64,000 bases of DNA from Bacteroides fragilis (GCA_023664485.1 JAMPFK010000001.1:391888-455887), one strand, 5' to 3'. Positions 53,285-62,888 are shown, numbered from the stretch's first letter. A program made the numbers and translations. Notes: a model not told the origin generated them from the letters alone.

Positions 53285-53492
53285 AGTTGACGGAAAAACG
53301 CCGATGCGGGCGGCGGCTGGAAAAAAGTTTCCCTTGCGCGGCCCTCTAAAAGGTGTCGGCACTTGGACTTTGGGACACTTGTGTCACAAAATCCTTAGTA
53401 CCGTTACACCTTTTAATGGAGCGAAAGCGTGCCGCGCAAGGGAAACTTTTTCCCAACCGCTGTCTTCATCGGCGTTTTCCGCTGCCTCAACC
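53285..53492. repeat. Large foldback (inverted repeat) element
   Basis: Two imperfect inverted copies of a roughly 100-base sequence meet at about 53379. Pairs seen are: CGGAAAAACGCCGATG (53291) with CATCGGCGTTTTCCG (53467); a 21-base perfect arm at 53322-53342 with 53431-53451; AAAAGGTGT (53348) with ACACCTTTT (53406); and a central GGGACAC/GTGTCAC stem with mismatches. It has no coding potential. Its shape suggests a MITE-like or foldback element, or a very long RNA hairpin between the GH1 and GH43 genes. Confidence 0.85.
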
Positions 53493-53513
53493 AAACGGAA
53501 AGGAATTTCTCCC

Positions 53514-55352
53514 ATGAAAAAATACTTCTGCAACCCTCTTAACATCACCTACCAGTACCAGTTCAATCAGAAAGAAGACGGCTTCTCCCTGAACAGGGAA
53601 GCCGCCGATCCTTCCATGATTTTATTCAAAGGAAGATATTATCTCTTTCCCAGCATGACGCGCGGCTTTCTTGTCAGCGACGATATGGCGGAATGGAAGC
53701 TTTGCCCGTTAAAAGGCGTCCCGCTCTATGATTATGCGCCCGATGTCCGCGCCGTCGGGGACTGGATGTACTTCTGCGCCAGCCGCCGCGGTGAAATCTG
53801 CGACTTTTACCGCACAAAAGATCCGGAAAGCGGCGTATTTGAACGGATTCCCGGCACTTTCGACTTCTGGGATCCGAATCTGTTTCCTGATGACGACGGC
53901 CGGATGTATTTTTACTGGGGATGCAGCAATATGACCCCTATCTTGGGCGTGGAGCTGAATCCCGATACGATGGAGCAGCTCGGCGAACCCGTCGTCCTGA
54001 TCGGGAATCATAAAAAAGAATTCGGCTATGAACGCACCGGAGAAGACCATCACTACGATCCGAACGGAAGCCATATCGTACAGCTTCTCAAGGCGCAGAT
54101 GGCACAGCAGCTCGGCTGCAGTCCTGAGGAAATTACAGACATTACGCCTGCCATCGAGGCCACTCCTGAAAAATACCGTCCGCTGTTAAAAGCCGCGCTG
54201 TCCGACGATCCCTATATCGAGGGCGCATGGATGACAAAGCATGACGGCCGCTACTATCTGCAGTATGCCAGCCCCGGCACGCAGTTCAACATATACAACG
54301 ACGCCGTCTATGCAGGCGCCAGCCCGCTCGGCCCTTTCAGCGCCTGCCCGAATAATCCTTTCTCCTATTCTCCCGGCGGCTTCTGCCCCGGCGCGGGACA
54401 CGGCTCTACGATGCAGGATAAAAAGGGAAACTGGTGGCATACCAGCACGATGCGCATCTCCGTCAGCCACGACTTCGAGCGCCGTATCGGCATCTGGCCC
54501 GCCGGATTCGATCAGGATGGGGAACTTTTCTGCAACCAGCGCTACGGCGACTGGCCGCAGGCCGTTACCGGAGAAAAGGCGGACCCGTGGGCAGAGCCGG
54601 AATGGATGCTGTTGAGCTTCGGCAAACCCGTGACCGCCAGCAGTCAGGAAAAGCCCGCCGCAAACGCGGCGGATGAAAACGTCCGGACCTGGTGGAAGGC
54701 GGAGGAAAAGGATCCCGCGCCATGGCTCCAGCTCGATTTGGGCATGGACTGCACCGTCAACGCGGTACAGGTCAATTTTGCGGATGATATGGGAACTGTC
54801 GCCGAACTTCCTGCGGGCGCCGCGCCCGTCGGCGAGCCGGGCCGGGGCCGCTATATCGAGGAACGGCCTTTCGTCACCCGTTTTCTGCTGGAAACAAGCG
54901 CCGACGGTAAATGCTGGGATATATTAGAAGATAAAAGAAACAGCGACACCGACCTTCCCCACGATTTCATCGCAAGGCCGGAAGGCATCGAGGCGAGGTA
55001 TCTCCGCCTGACCGTCACAGATACGCCCTACCATGCCCCGGTCTGCATCAGCGGCCTGCGGGTCTTCGGAAAAGGCTGCGGCAGTGCGCCTGAGCGCCCA
55101 TCGGAAGTAAAGGCAGTCCGTACAGACGCAATGTCCATGCAGATAAGCTGGCAGGGCAGCGCCGTCGGTTATGAAGTCCTGTGGGGACACACGCCCGATA
55201 AACTCTATCACAGCTACCGGATTTTCGGACAGACACGGCTTGAAGTACGCGCCCTGATGGAATCCGTATCGCAATATTATATACGGATAGACGCTTTCAA
55301 CGAAAACGGCATCACGCATGGCGAGGTGCTTCCTGTGGCTTCTGATTTCTGA
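53514..55352 (+). CDS. GH43 family enzyme with discoidin and fibronectin-type domains
   Basis: A 612-residue protein. The five-bladed catalytic domain (residues 1-390) has a general base at Asp32 (AADPSM), Asp120 (FWDPNLFPDDDGR) and acid Glu236 (YIEGAWMTKHDG). Residues about 395-525 are an F5/8-type C (CBM32-like) domain, and 530-612 a fibronectin type III domain. GH43 enzymes are mostly arabinofuranosidases or xylosidases. There is no signal peptide, which is odd for a protein with binding modules. The ATG at 53514 has GGAAAGGA upstream; longer frames run through the foldback element. Confidence 0.88.
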   Translation: MKKYFCNPLNITYQYQFNQKEDGFSLNREAADPSMILFKGRYYLFPSMTRGFLVSDDMAEWKLCPLKGVPLYDYAPDVRAVGDWMYFCASRRGEICDFYRTKDPESGVFERIPGTFDFWDPNLFPDDDGRMYFYWGCSNMTPILGVELNPDTMEQLGEPVVLIGNHKKEFGYERTGEDHHYDPNGSHIVQLLKAQMAQQLGCSPEEITDITPAIEATPEKYRPLLKAALSDDPYIEGAWMTKHDGRYYLQYASPGTQFNIYNDAVYAGASPLGPFSACPNNPFSYSPGGFCPGAGHGSTMQDKKGNWWHTSTMRISVSHDFERRIGIWPAGFDQDGELFCNQRYGDWPQAVTGEKADPWAEPEWMLLSFGKPVTASSQEKPAANAADENVRTWWKAEEKDPAPWLQLDLGMDCTVNAVQVNFADDMGTVAELPAGAAPVGEPGRGRYIEERPFVTRFLLETSADGKCWDILEDKRNSDTDLPHDFIARPEGIEARYLRLTVTDTPYHAPVCISGLRVFGKGCGSAPERPSEVKAVRTDAMSMQISWQGSAVGYEVLWGHTPDKLYHSYRIFGQTRLEVRALMESVSQYYIRIDAFNENGITHGEVLPVASDF

Positions 55353-55768
55353 CGCACATGGATGCATAACTTATCCATATATCGTCAGCTTTGGCATTTA
55401 TCTCGCCAAAGCTGACGGTCTGCCGCAGAACCGCTTCATTGAGGGCTCCCGCTTCCCCGTAAGAAATCTGCGCAACCGAACTGATATTGATATCTGTTTT
55501 ATGTTGTACCCGTCTCCCTAAACTATCCATCGGCAACTTCGTCTTTTTTACTGTATTTTGACTATGAAATAATGAGAAAATAGGAGCTCATAATATTCTA
55601 TATCGGATTGCATTATAGATATAATATGTATATAATATATTTATAAATTGATTTTAAATTGAATTTCAGATAAAAATAATTTAATATATCGTTCATTTGA
55701 GATATAAACAGCTATATCTAAAGCTTATGAAAATTTCTTATTAATTCAAAAAGAAAGGTGGCCATCGC
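55353..55768. other. Intergenic region at the left edge of the restriction-modification island
   Basis: A perfect hairpin of two 13-base arms (CGTCAGCTTTGGC at 55383-55395 and its complement at 55405-55417) follows the GH43 gene and may end its transcript, although no T run follows. From about 55535 composition falls sharply to very AT-rich sequence with several TATAAT-like boxes, the probable promoter region of the R-M genes. No gene was accepted here. Confidence 0.6.
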
Positions 55769-57697
55769 ATGGAAAGAACCGCAATCATTAATACTGTTGG
55801 AATTGATTATCATACCCCTAATATCGAAGGTGGAGAATACAGTTATGTCCAGGAAGCTGGTTCTAAGGCTAACCTTGAAAAAGCCGTAGGCCGGACATTA
55901 AACCATTTTAAGCTTGATATTAGATTTGAGAAAGATGGAGTCGTTCTTCTGATAGAAACCAAACAGCGGTTTTTAAAGAAAGATGAAATCCAATTAAACG
56001 AATATCTTATGGCAGAAAGAGCTTTACATTATGGTAAAAAAATTATTTGTATGCTTGCTAATACAAATGACAATAAAATTAAAGTTTGGAAATCTTTTGT
56101 CGATGATGACCATATTTTGAAAGAAGAGACTGTACTCGATTCTATGGAACACTATGTCAAACTTTTTGATACTAACAGGCAAAACGACAGGGAAAAGGTT
56201 ATGAAGAATACCTATGCCCTAAATGAATTTCTCCATAAAATAGATATTAATGAAAATCTTAGAAGCCAATTTGTAGGAACAACACTGCTATACATAAAAG
56301 ATATGGTAAATAAAATTGGCTCTACTAAAATAGATGATGAATTAGTCAGTAAATTAAATGAGATATGGTCTTTGATGGATGAAAAGCAAATCAGGGCTGG
56401 TATAGAGTCTACTTTGAATAATCTTTTAGATGGTTCTGAAAATAAGATTAAAAAAGTTGAACTATTACAAAAGAACGTATTAAATGACCAAAAAGTCAAA
56501 AAGCTTACCAGAAAAAACTGGATTGATATACTTGATACAATCCTTCTTGATATATATAGATATATTGATGCAGACAGCTCAGAAGGGCAGGACATATTGA
56601 ATTTGTTCTTTATCGCATTCAATAAATATACAGGTAAAGCAGATAAAAATCAAGCTTTTACGCCAGACCATATAACAGAATTCATGTGCAGATTAACAGA
56701 TGTTGACAGTACAAAAGTTGTTCTCGATGCCACATGTGGAAGTGGCTCATTTTTGGTTCAGGCTATGGTTAAAGAACTTGCAGATTGTCGAAGAAATAGA
56801 AATGAATCCGATGCCAAGAATCTTATGAAAGTAGTTAAGGAACAGCATATTTTCGGTATTGAAGTAGAAGAAAAGGCCTATGGACTTTCAACTACTAATA
56901 TGTTAATTCATGGCGATGGTAATAGTAATATTAAATTTGGTAGTTGTTTTGATTGTAAACAGTTTATAAAAGATGCGAACCCAGATATAATACTGATGAA
57001 TCCGCCTTACAATGCAAAACCAAAAGATATTCCAGATAGATATAAGAAAAATTGGACTACAAATGCTAAAAATGGTAAAGAAGATGCATCTAAAGGAATG
57101 GTCTTTATACACTATCTTTCCGATGTTATCAAAGAAATGAATGAGGTAAGAGAGAAAAATAACGAACCCCACAAGACTGTAAAATTAGCCGTACTACTTC
57201 CTGTTTCAGCTGCTATTGGAACATCCGGTGCAATTTCAAAGGAAAAAAAAGCAATGTTGGAAAATAATACACTTGAGGCAGTATTTACACTACCGAACGA
57301 AATATTTTACCCCGGAGCATCGGCTTGCGCCTGTTGTATGTTGTTTACATTAGGACAACCGCATTTAAAAGCTGACGGAACCGCCAGAACAACATTTTTT
57401 GGTTATTGCAAAGATGATGGCTTCAAGAAAAAAAAGAATCTTGGCAGAGTTGAGCAATTTGCCCCCGACGGTACATCTATCTGGAAAAATATTGAAAAAG
57501 AATGGTTAAGCCTATATGAATCGAAAATAGCAAAAGATGGAAAATCTGCGGTTACTGTTGTGAATGGAAATGACGAATGGTTATGTGAAGCATATATGAA
57601 GACTGATTATTCCAAACTCTGCGGAGAAGACTTTCAACAAACTTTAAATAATTATCTTTCGCATCAGATAAAGGAAGGCAAAATTTATGAATCTTAA
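55769..57697 (+). CDS. BcgI-like type IIB restriction-modification fusion subunit (nuclease plus N6-adenine methylase)
   Basis: A 642-residue protein. Residues about 45-110 look like a PD-(D/E)XK nuclease (Asp50, then E63-T64-K65, with IICMLANTN following). A helical linker is followed by an N6-adenine methyltransferase: FTPDHITEFM, motif I DATCGSGSF (320-328), motif IV NPPY (411-414). Length and order match the A subunit of BcgI (about 72 kDa), with specificity in a separate B subunit. The gene is far more AT-rich than its neighbours, indicating transfer. The ATG at 55769 has AAAGG upstream. A plain HsdM is less likely because of the N-terminal nuclease motif. Confidence 0.82.
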   Translation: MERTAIINTVGIDYHTPNIEGGEYSYVQEAGSKANLEKAVGRTLNHFKLDIRFEKDGVVLLIETKQRFLKKDEIQLNEYLMAERALHYGKKIICMLANTNDNKIKVWKSFVDDDHILKEETVLDSMEHYVKLFDTNRQNDREKVMKNTYALNEFLHKIDINENLRSQFVGTTLLYIKDMVNKIGSTKIDDELVSKLNEIWSLMDEKQIRAGIESTLNNLLDGSENKIKKVELLQKNVLNDQKVKKLTRKNWIDILDTILLDIYRYIDADSSEGQDILNLFFIAFNKYTGKADKNQAFTPDHITEFMCRLTDVDSTKVVLDATCGSGSFLVQAMVKELADCRRNRNESDAKNLMKVVKEQHIFGIEVEEKAYGLSTTNMLIHGDGNSNIKFGSCFDCKQFIKDANPDIILMNPPYNAKPKDIPDRYKKNWTTNAKNGKEDASKGMVFIHYLSDVIKEMNEVREKNNEPHKTVKLAVLLPVSAAIGTSGAISKEKKAMLENNTLEAVFTLPNEIFYPGASACACCMLFTLGQPHLKADGTARTTFFGYCKDDGFKKKKNLGRVEQFAPDGTSIWKNIEKEWLSLYESKIAKDGKSAVTVVNGNDEWLCEAYMKTDYSKLCGEDFQQTLNNYLSHQIKEGKIYES

Positions 57698-58826
57698 TAT
57701 CAATACCTGGAAACCATTCAAAGTTTCTTCTATCTTATCTGTATACAACGGCAAAGGCATCACAAAGGAAGAAATTGAAGAAAATGCAGGTGATTTTCCA
57801 GTTGTTCAAAGCGGAGAAGAAAATAATGGTGTTTTAGGTAAAATAGATAAGGCTTATTGTTATCAAATGAATTATACTTTAACAGAAAAATCATGTCTGA
57901 CAGTCGCGAGAAGTGGTTCGGCCGGCTTTGTATCATTTCAACCAGATGGTTGTGTTGTTGGGGATTCAGCAAAAATTTTGTTATTATCTTCTGAAATTGC
58001 GTCTACCGAACGATATTTATTTCTAAGAACTGTACTTATGGCAAATAAATTCAAATATGCCTATGGACGTAAAGTTACAGAAAATAAATATATGATGGAT
58101 TCCATAGAACTTCCTGTTTGCCATAACACTGATGGTTCAATATTGATTGATGAAGAACACAAATATTCTGAAAAAGGTTTTGTTCCTGACTGGGAATATA
58201 TGGAAGATTATATTAAAAATTTGAGGCACAAACCACTCACAACAACAAATAAAAAGAAACCGCAACAAGTAATTAACACTACAGATTGGAAAAGTTTTAT
58301 ATTAGAAAAGATTTTTTATGTTAAATACGGTGTTAATCTTGAATTAAATATATGTGAAGAGGTTCTGGAAAAAGACAATACAAATGTCAATTTTGTTTCC
58401 AGAACAGAAGATAATAATGGTGTCTCATCCAGGGTAAAGCTTATCGATGGTATCGAGCCACAGAAAAAAGGACTAATAACAGTTGCTGGCGGGGGAAGTG
58501 TATTATCCACATTTCTTCAGGATGAGCCCTTTTATAGTGGCAGAGATTTATACACGCTCGAAGCAAAAACAGAATTATCTGACGCAGCAAAAATATTTCT
58601 AATAACAGTTATTGAAAAAAATAAGTATAAATACAGCTATGGCAGACAGGCAAATAAAACATTACCATATATAGAACTAATGTTGCCAGTTCAGCATAAT
58701 TTAAACGGTTCAATATTAATCGACAAATCACATCAATATTCTGATGAAGGTTTTGTTCCAGATTGGCAATTCATGGAAAATTATATCAGATCACTGCCTT
58801 ACGGTGACAGATTAAATGATTCATAG
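57687..58826 (+). CDS. Restriction-modification specificity subunit (HsdS / BcgI-B-like)
   Basis: A 379-residue DNA-recognition subunit that overlaps the fusion gene by 11 bases. It has two similar halves, each a target-recognition domain ending in a repeated helix: SEKGFVPDWEYMEDYIKNL near residue 175 and SDEGFVPDWQFMENYIRSL near 362. This half-and-half layout reads a bipartite target. Both halves share YAYGRKVTENK / YSYGRQANKT-type segments. It is AT-rich like its partner. A bidirectional terminator follows. Confidence 0.88.
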   Translation: MNLNINTWKPFKVSSILSVYNGKGITKEEIEENAGDFPVVQSGEENNGVLGKIDKAYCYQMNYTLTEKSCLTVARSGSAGFVSFQPDGCVVGDSAKILLLSSEIASTERYLFLRTVLMANKFKYAYGRKVTENKYMMDSIELPVCHNTDGSILIDEEHKYSEKGFVPDWEYMEDYIKNLRHKPLTTTNKKKPQQVINTTDWKSFILEKIFYVKYGVNLELNICEEVLEKDNTNVNFVSRTEDNNGVSSRVKLIDGIEPQKKGLITVAGGGSVLSTFLQDEPFYSGRDLYTLEAKTELSDAAKIFLITVIEKNKYKYSYGRQANKTLPYIELMLPVQHNLNGSILIDKSHQYSDEGFVPDWQFMENYIRSLPYGDRLNDS

Positions 58827-58850
58827 AAAAGATCAACGATTACTGTTCGC

Positions 58851-58892
58851 AAAAGAAATGCCGCGCCCAATCACAGGCGCAGCATCTCTTTT
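58851..58892. terminator. Bidirectional terminator after the R-M genes and GH31
   Basis: ATGCCGCGCC and GGCGCAGCAT pair around an eight-base loop, flanked by A-rich sequence on the left and TCTCTTTT on the right. It serves the plus-strand specificity gene and the minus-strand GH31 gene. Confidence 0.7.
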
Positions 58893-58921
58893 AAAATTTT
58901 CAATTCAATTGACTCATGCAG

Positions 58922-60946
58922 TCATATTTTTTCAAACACCGGCATATAATCGAGCGGCGCTTCCACCTGAACAACGCGGTTCCCGTCATAAATCTCCCCG
59001 TTGGAAGTCAGTTTCCATTTTCCTTCCGGCAGATAAACATCGCGCGCGAACTCATTCAAATGAAGAATGGGCGCCACCAGATATTTGTCACCGAACATAT
59101 ACTGATCCTGAAGCTCCCAGCATTTCGCGTCCTCCGGGAACTCGTAGAACATCGCCCTGAGCAGCGGAGACCCGTTCGCATGTGCCTCTTCATACAGCTT
59201 CCGAATATAGTCGTGCATGGAAATACGGACATCATAATATTTTTTCATAATGGCGTAATTATCCTCGCCATAACTCCAGAGCTCGTTAGGCTGGCCTGTA
59301 TGCAGATAACCGCCGCCCCAGTCCCGTTCGTCTAACGGCGGGATATTATAAGGGCCTCTGTCCCCGTGCATACGGAGCACAGGAGAAAAGACCGCGAACT
59401 GATACCAACGGATCAAAAGCTGTCTGAAATCTTCATCATTGACATCGTCGGTCATAAAACCGCCGATATCGGTCGTCCACCACGGAATACCCGCAAGCCC
59501 CATGTTCAGCCCGCACTGGATCTGGTCCGCAAAGGCTTCAAATGTGCTCGGCACGTCGCCGGACCACACCACGTTGCCATATTTCTGGGAACCCGCCCAG
59601 GCGCAGCGCAGCAGATTGACAACGCTTCCCTTATCCAGTTTGCGCATCTCATCATAGAAAACGCGGCTGTACATCTGCGGATAGATATTGCTGACCGCGA
59701 GCGCCGGGCCGTCGCAGTAGCGGTAATTCTCAAAATCATAGACACAGTAGTCCGGCTCGGAATTGTCCAGCCAGAAAGCGTCTATTCCGTAATCATAATA
59801 ATTCTTCCTGCAGATTTCCCAGACATATTTTCGCGTTTCCGGATTAAAAGCGTCGATTTCCACACAGTCTCCCTGATAATCATAGGTCTGCGCCGTACCG
59901 CGCTCCGTCCGGATTAAAAGCCCTTTTTCCATCATGGGCTTAAAGTTTTCGCTCTTACGGTCAACGGAAGGCCATACCGACACGATGACCCGGATTCCCA
60001 TCTCATGCAGTTCGTCCACCATCGCTTTCGGATCCGGCCAGTATTTTTTATCGAATTTCCATTCCCCCTGCAGCGTCCAGTGGAAAAAGTCAATGACGAT
60101 CTGGTCTATCTTGATTCCCTCATCCCGGTATTTACGCGCTACGCTCAGGACCTCGTCCTGTGTCCGATAGCGCAGCTTGCACTGCCATAAGCCCATCAAA
60201 TCCTCCGGGAACATTTCGGCACGCCCGGTCACAGCCGTATAGTTTTCAAGAATCTGCTTAGGCGTATCCGCGGCCGTAATCCAGTAGTCCATTTCTTTCG
60301 TTGACCGCGCGATCCATTCATAATAGTTCTTTCCGAACGTCACACGGCCCACAGCCGGGTTGTTCCATAAAAAACCATACCCCATAGAGGAAACCGCAAA
60401 AGGGACGGAAATCTGGGAATTGCGCTGCGCCAGCTCCAGCACACAGCCCTTCATATCCATACAGTCCTGCTGGTACTGCCCCATTCCAAAAATTTTTTCT
60501 TCCCTGTTGCTCTCAAACTTCATATTCAGGGAATACTCGCTGCCGCCGATAATCCCTTTCCATTCGCGGTTCCGCAGCTTCAGGCACCGGCTCTCTCTGG
60601 AAATCGTTCCTTCATAATATCTGTAATATTCGCGCAGAATCAATTTGTCATCCTTATAAAAGGAGATAACGCCCGCAAAATTAACGACCGCTTTGATACG
60701 TCCGTTCGTGATCGCTGCAGTCTCTTTCTGAACGATTGTCCCATCTCCTGCCCAATAATCCTCTTTTCCCACGGCAATTTCCGTATCGCAGGCGGTGACT
60801 TTCTCGGTCAATGCCCATTCTTTTCCCGTAAATTCGGCGCCCATAACAGCACGCACGCGGAACGAGTCGTTTCCCCACGCTTCAATCCGCACCATTTCGC
60901 CCTGATGATAAAACACCAGCGCCCCATTGTCCTTCTCAAATCTCAT
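58922..60946 (-). CDS. GH31 family alpha-xylosidase/alpha-glucosidase
   Basis: A 674-residue enzyme with an N-terminal beta-sandwich and a catalytic barrel. The nucleophile Asp394 lies in DAFWLDNSEPD and the acid/base Asp in VVWSGDVPS. The IVIDFFHWTLQGEWKFD segment and WWTTDIGGF resemble YicI-type alpha-xylosidases. No signal peptide. The ATG at 60946 has AGGAGG seven bases upstream; a TTG at 60952 overlaps that spacing and is unlikely. It is divergent from an AraC regulator. Confidence 0.92.
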   Translation of the reverse strand: MRFEKDNGALVFYHQGEMVRIEAWGNDSFRVRAVMGAEFTGKEWALTEKVTACDTEIAVGKEDYWAGDGTIVQKETAAITNGRIKAVVNFAGVISFYKDDKLILREYYRYYEGTISRESRCLKLRNREWKGIIGGSEYSLNMKFESNREEKIFGMGQYQQDCMDMKGCVLELAQRNSQISVPFAVSSMGYGFLWNNPAVGRVTFGKNYYEWIARSTKEMDYWITAADTPKQILENYTAVTGRAEMFPEDLMGLWQCKLRYRTQDEVLSVARKYRDEGIKIDQIVIDFFHWTLQGEWKFDKKYWPDPKAMVDELHEMGIRVIVSVWPSVDRKSENFKPMMEKGLLIRTERGTAQTYDYQGDCVEIDAFNPETRKYVWEICRKNYYDYGIDAFWLDNSEPDYCVYDFENYRYCDGPALAVSNIYPQMYSRVFYDEMRKLDKGSVVNLLRCAWAGSQKYGNVVWSGDVPSTFEAFADQIQCGLNMGLAGIPWWTTDIGGFMTDDVNDEDFRQLLIRWYQFAVFSPVLRMHGDRGPYNIPPLDERDWGGGYLHTGQPNELWSYGEDNYAIMKKYYDVRISMHDYIRKLYEEAHANGSPLLRAMFYEFPEDAKCWELQDQYMFGDKYLVAPILHLNEFARDVYLPEGKWKLTSNGEIYDGNRVVQVEAPLDYMPVFEKI

Positions 60947-61092
60947 ATGCAACCTCCTGAATCTGTTTCTGCACAGCTTGCAGAATCCATACTATAATGG
61001 TATGATACTATTATCCATTGTAAATTACTATTATAATACTACTACATCATAATACTATACTATTTTCAGATACCATTCGGAAAGGATATGCC
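60947..61092. promoter_or_regulatory. Divergent GH31/AraC control region
   Basis: An AT-rich stretch with repeated TACTATTAT-type words (GATACTATTAT, ATTACTATTAT, AATACTATACTATT) between about 61005 and 61065 and several TATAAT-like boxes. These repeats are candidate binding sites for the adjacent AraC regulator. Confidence 0.5.
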
Positions 61093-61971
61093 ATGACGCC
61101 GGACAAAGAGACCGAAGAAAAAGTACAGCACAGCACCACGTTAATCCCATACAGCTATTATGAATGCCGCCTGCCGGAATGGTACGCAAATGTGCCGATG
61201 CACTGGCACAGCGAATTTGAGATCAATTATATCCATCGCGGCATGGGGGAATTCATATGCGGCAGTCAGAAATTCACAGCCGTCGAAGGCGATATTCTCA
61301 TTCTGCCGCCCAATATGCTGCACACCGCCTATCCCTGCAAAGACAATCTTCTGAATTATGACGCTTTCGTATTCAGCCCCGTTCTGCTCGGCGCAAGCAG
61401 CAACGACCGCTGCACCGCCGAATGCATACGCCCAATCATAAACGGCCATGTGCAGGTAAAGGTCCTTTTTTCTCCGGATTCGAAAGATTACACCGACATA
61501 AAAGCTCTGACAAAACGAATATTTTTCTGTGCACAGGAAAATTCTCCCCGTATGGATCTGCTTCTGAAAGGGGAACTGATGCGGTTATTCTGGCTGCTGG
61601 AAAACAACGGCGATATTCTTTTTCAACAGGATGCCGGGACCGGCCGCAACGAAATCATCCGTCCTGTCCTCGAATACATGGCCAGAAATTATCAAAACGA
61701 TATTACGGTTGAACAGCTCGCCGGCCTGATTCACCTCAGCAAAAGTTACTTTATGAAATGTTTTAAAGACACCGTAGGCGTCGGCGCGATCGAACACCTG
61801 ACGCAGCTGCGGATGAATGCGGTCTGTGAAGCGCTTTCCGCTACCGGAGACAAAATCGCGGATATTGCTTTCCGGTGCGGGTACAATAATCTTTCTAACT
61901 TTAACAGGCAGTTCCTGAAAAAGGTAGGATGCTCCCCGGACGAATACCGGAAACGCAACCGGACAGGATGA
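61093..61971 (+). CDS. AraC-family transcriptional regulator with cupin domain
   Basis: A 292-residue regulator. An N-terminal cupin (MHWHSEFEINYIHRG; EGDILILPPNMLHTAYP) binds a sugar. The C-terminal helix-turn-helix pair reads ITVEQLAGLIHLSKSYFMKCF and KIADIAFRCGYNNLSNFNRQF. It is divergent from GH31 and probably its activator. Confidence 0.92.
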   Translation: MTPDKETEEKVQHSTTLIPYSYYECRLPEWYANVPMHWHSEFEINYIHRGMGEFICGSQKFTAVEGDILILPPNMLHTAYPCKDNLLNYDAFVFSPVLLGASSNDRCTAECIRPIINGHVQVKVLFSPDSKDYTDIKALTKRIFFCAQENSPRMDLLLKGELMRLFWLLENNGDILFQQDAGTGRNEIIRPVLEYMARNYQNDITVEQLAGLIHLSKSYFMKCFKDTVGVGAIEHLTQLRMNAVCEALSATGDKIADIAFRCGYNNLSNFNRQFLKKVGCSPDEYRKRNRTG

Positions 61972-62060
61972 CACTGCTCCTGATTCCGGGAACGTTTTCC
62001 CCAATACTCAATACGCCGGCCTCACATTGAAACCGCTTTCCAGGCTGCGCGGCCGTTTTC

Positions 62061-62105
62061 CCGGCAGTCCTGCCAGACAAAAGGAAGCTCTGGCAGGACT
62101 GCCGG
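62061..62105. repeat. Perfect inverted repeat between convergent genes
   Basis: Two 17-base arms, CCGGCAGTCCTGCCAGA (62061-62077) and its complement (62089-62105), separated by 11 bases. They lie between the convergent AraC and FlxA-like genes, so a bidirectional transcription end is likely, but there is no flanking T run. Confidence 0.65.
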
Positions 62106-62132
62106 AATACGCGCCATATGAAAATATGCCTG

Positions 62133-62888
62133 TCAAAAAACCCCGCTGTCTGCATTTCCTTCTTCTTCACGATATACTGCAGAGCCATCTTCTTCGCGTT
62201 CTTTCTTTTCTTCCGCCTCCTCAGACTCTTTTTCCTCTTCCCGGCGCGCGCCTGCAGCCGATACAGATGTTTTATCCGCCTCCAGCGCTTTACCCGCATC
62301 GGCGAGCGTTCCTATCTGAGAAGATACCGCTTTCTGCGCCTTCTGCTCCACATCCGCAAGCTGCGCCTCTTTTGCCGAGGTATCGCCGTTCCGGGCGCTG
62401 TCCAGCTTAATCTCTGTTTCCAGCACATTTGCCCTGCCTTCCATGGCATTTGCCACGCTTCCCTGCACCTTTGCCAGTTTCACGGCTTCTCCGGCAGAAA
62501 GCATCGCCTGCATTCCTTCTGCGGAAATCTGAACATCCACGGAATCCTCTTTTCCTCTCACCGATTTGGCCTGCGCCGGCTCTTCTGATGCAGATGCCTT
62601 TTCCGCCTGTTTCCGTTTCGCATCCTCCATTTCTTTCTGCCGCAGCTCCATTTGATGCTGTTGTAATTGACTCTTCAAGTCAGCAATCTCTTTCTGGATT
62701 GCCTGCCGCATTTTCATCTTCTCTTCCACGCTCATCCCACTGTTTGCAGAAATCTCCTGAAGCTTCTTCTGCGCGGCATCGATCTGCTGCTGCAATCTTT
62801 TGCTGACGGCATCCTCCGCCTGGCCTTTTCCCATTGTTCCGGCCCACATACCGGCTCCGTCGATTCCATTTACGCCATTGATTACCAT
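62133..62888 (-). CDS. FlxA-like coiled-coil protein
   Basis: A 251-residue, highly charged helical protein. Residues about 25-95 are a heptad-rich coiled coil (KRLQQQIDAAQKKLQEI, SVEEKMKMRQAIQKEIADL) of the FlxA type. The C-terminal third is Glu/Lys-rich and low in complexity. The short N-terminus MVINGVNGIDGAG resembles flagellar-associated or hypothetical Lachnospiraceae proteins. Function unknown, with no transmembrane segment or signal peptide. Confidence 0.7.
   Translation of the reverse strand: MVINGVNGIDGAGMWAGTMGKGQAEDAVSKRLQQQIDAAQKKLQEISANSGMSVEEKMKMRQAIQKEIADLKSQLQQHQMELRQKEMEDAKRKQAEKASASEEPAQAKSVRGKEDSVDVQISAEGMQAMLSAGEAVKLAKVQGSVANAMEGRANVLETEIKLDSARNGDTSAKEAQLADVEQKAQKAVSSQIGTLADAGKALEADKTSVSAAGARREEEKESEEAEEKKEREEDGSAVYREEEGNADSGVF

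Noticed and set aside
53304..53513. N-terminal extension of the GH43 reading frame
   Set aside because: This stretch is part of the foldback element. The ATG at 53514 has a good ribosome site and gives a family-like start.
55312..55536. Minus-strand frame of 74 codons after GH43
   Set aside because: It overlaps the GH43 3' end, includes the perfect hairpin, lacks a ribosome site and matches no family known to me.
62061..62105. Inverted repeat as a mobile element
   Set aside because: Its place between two convergent genes is better explained by transcription termination, although the T run is missing.
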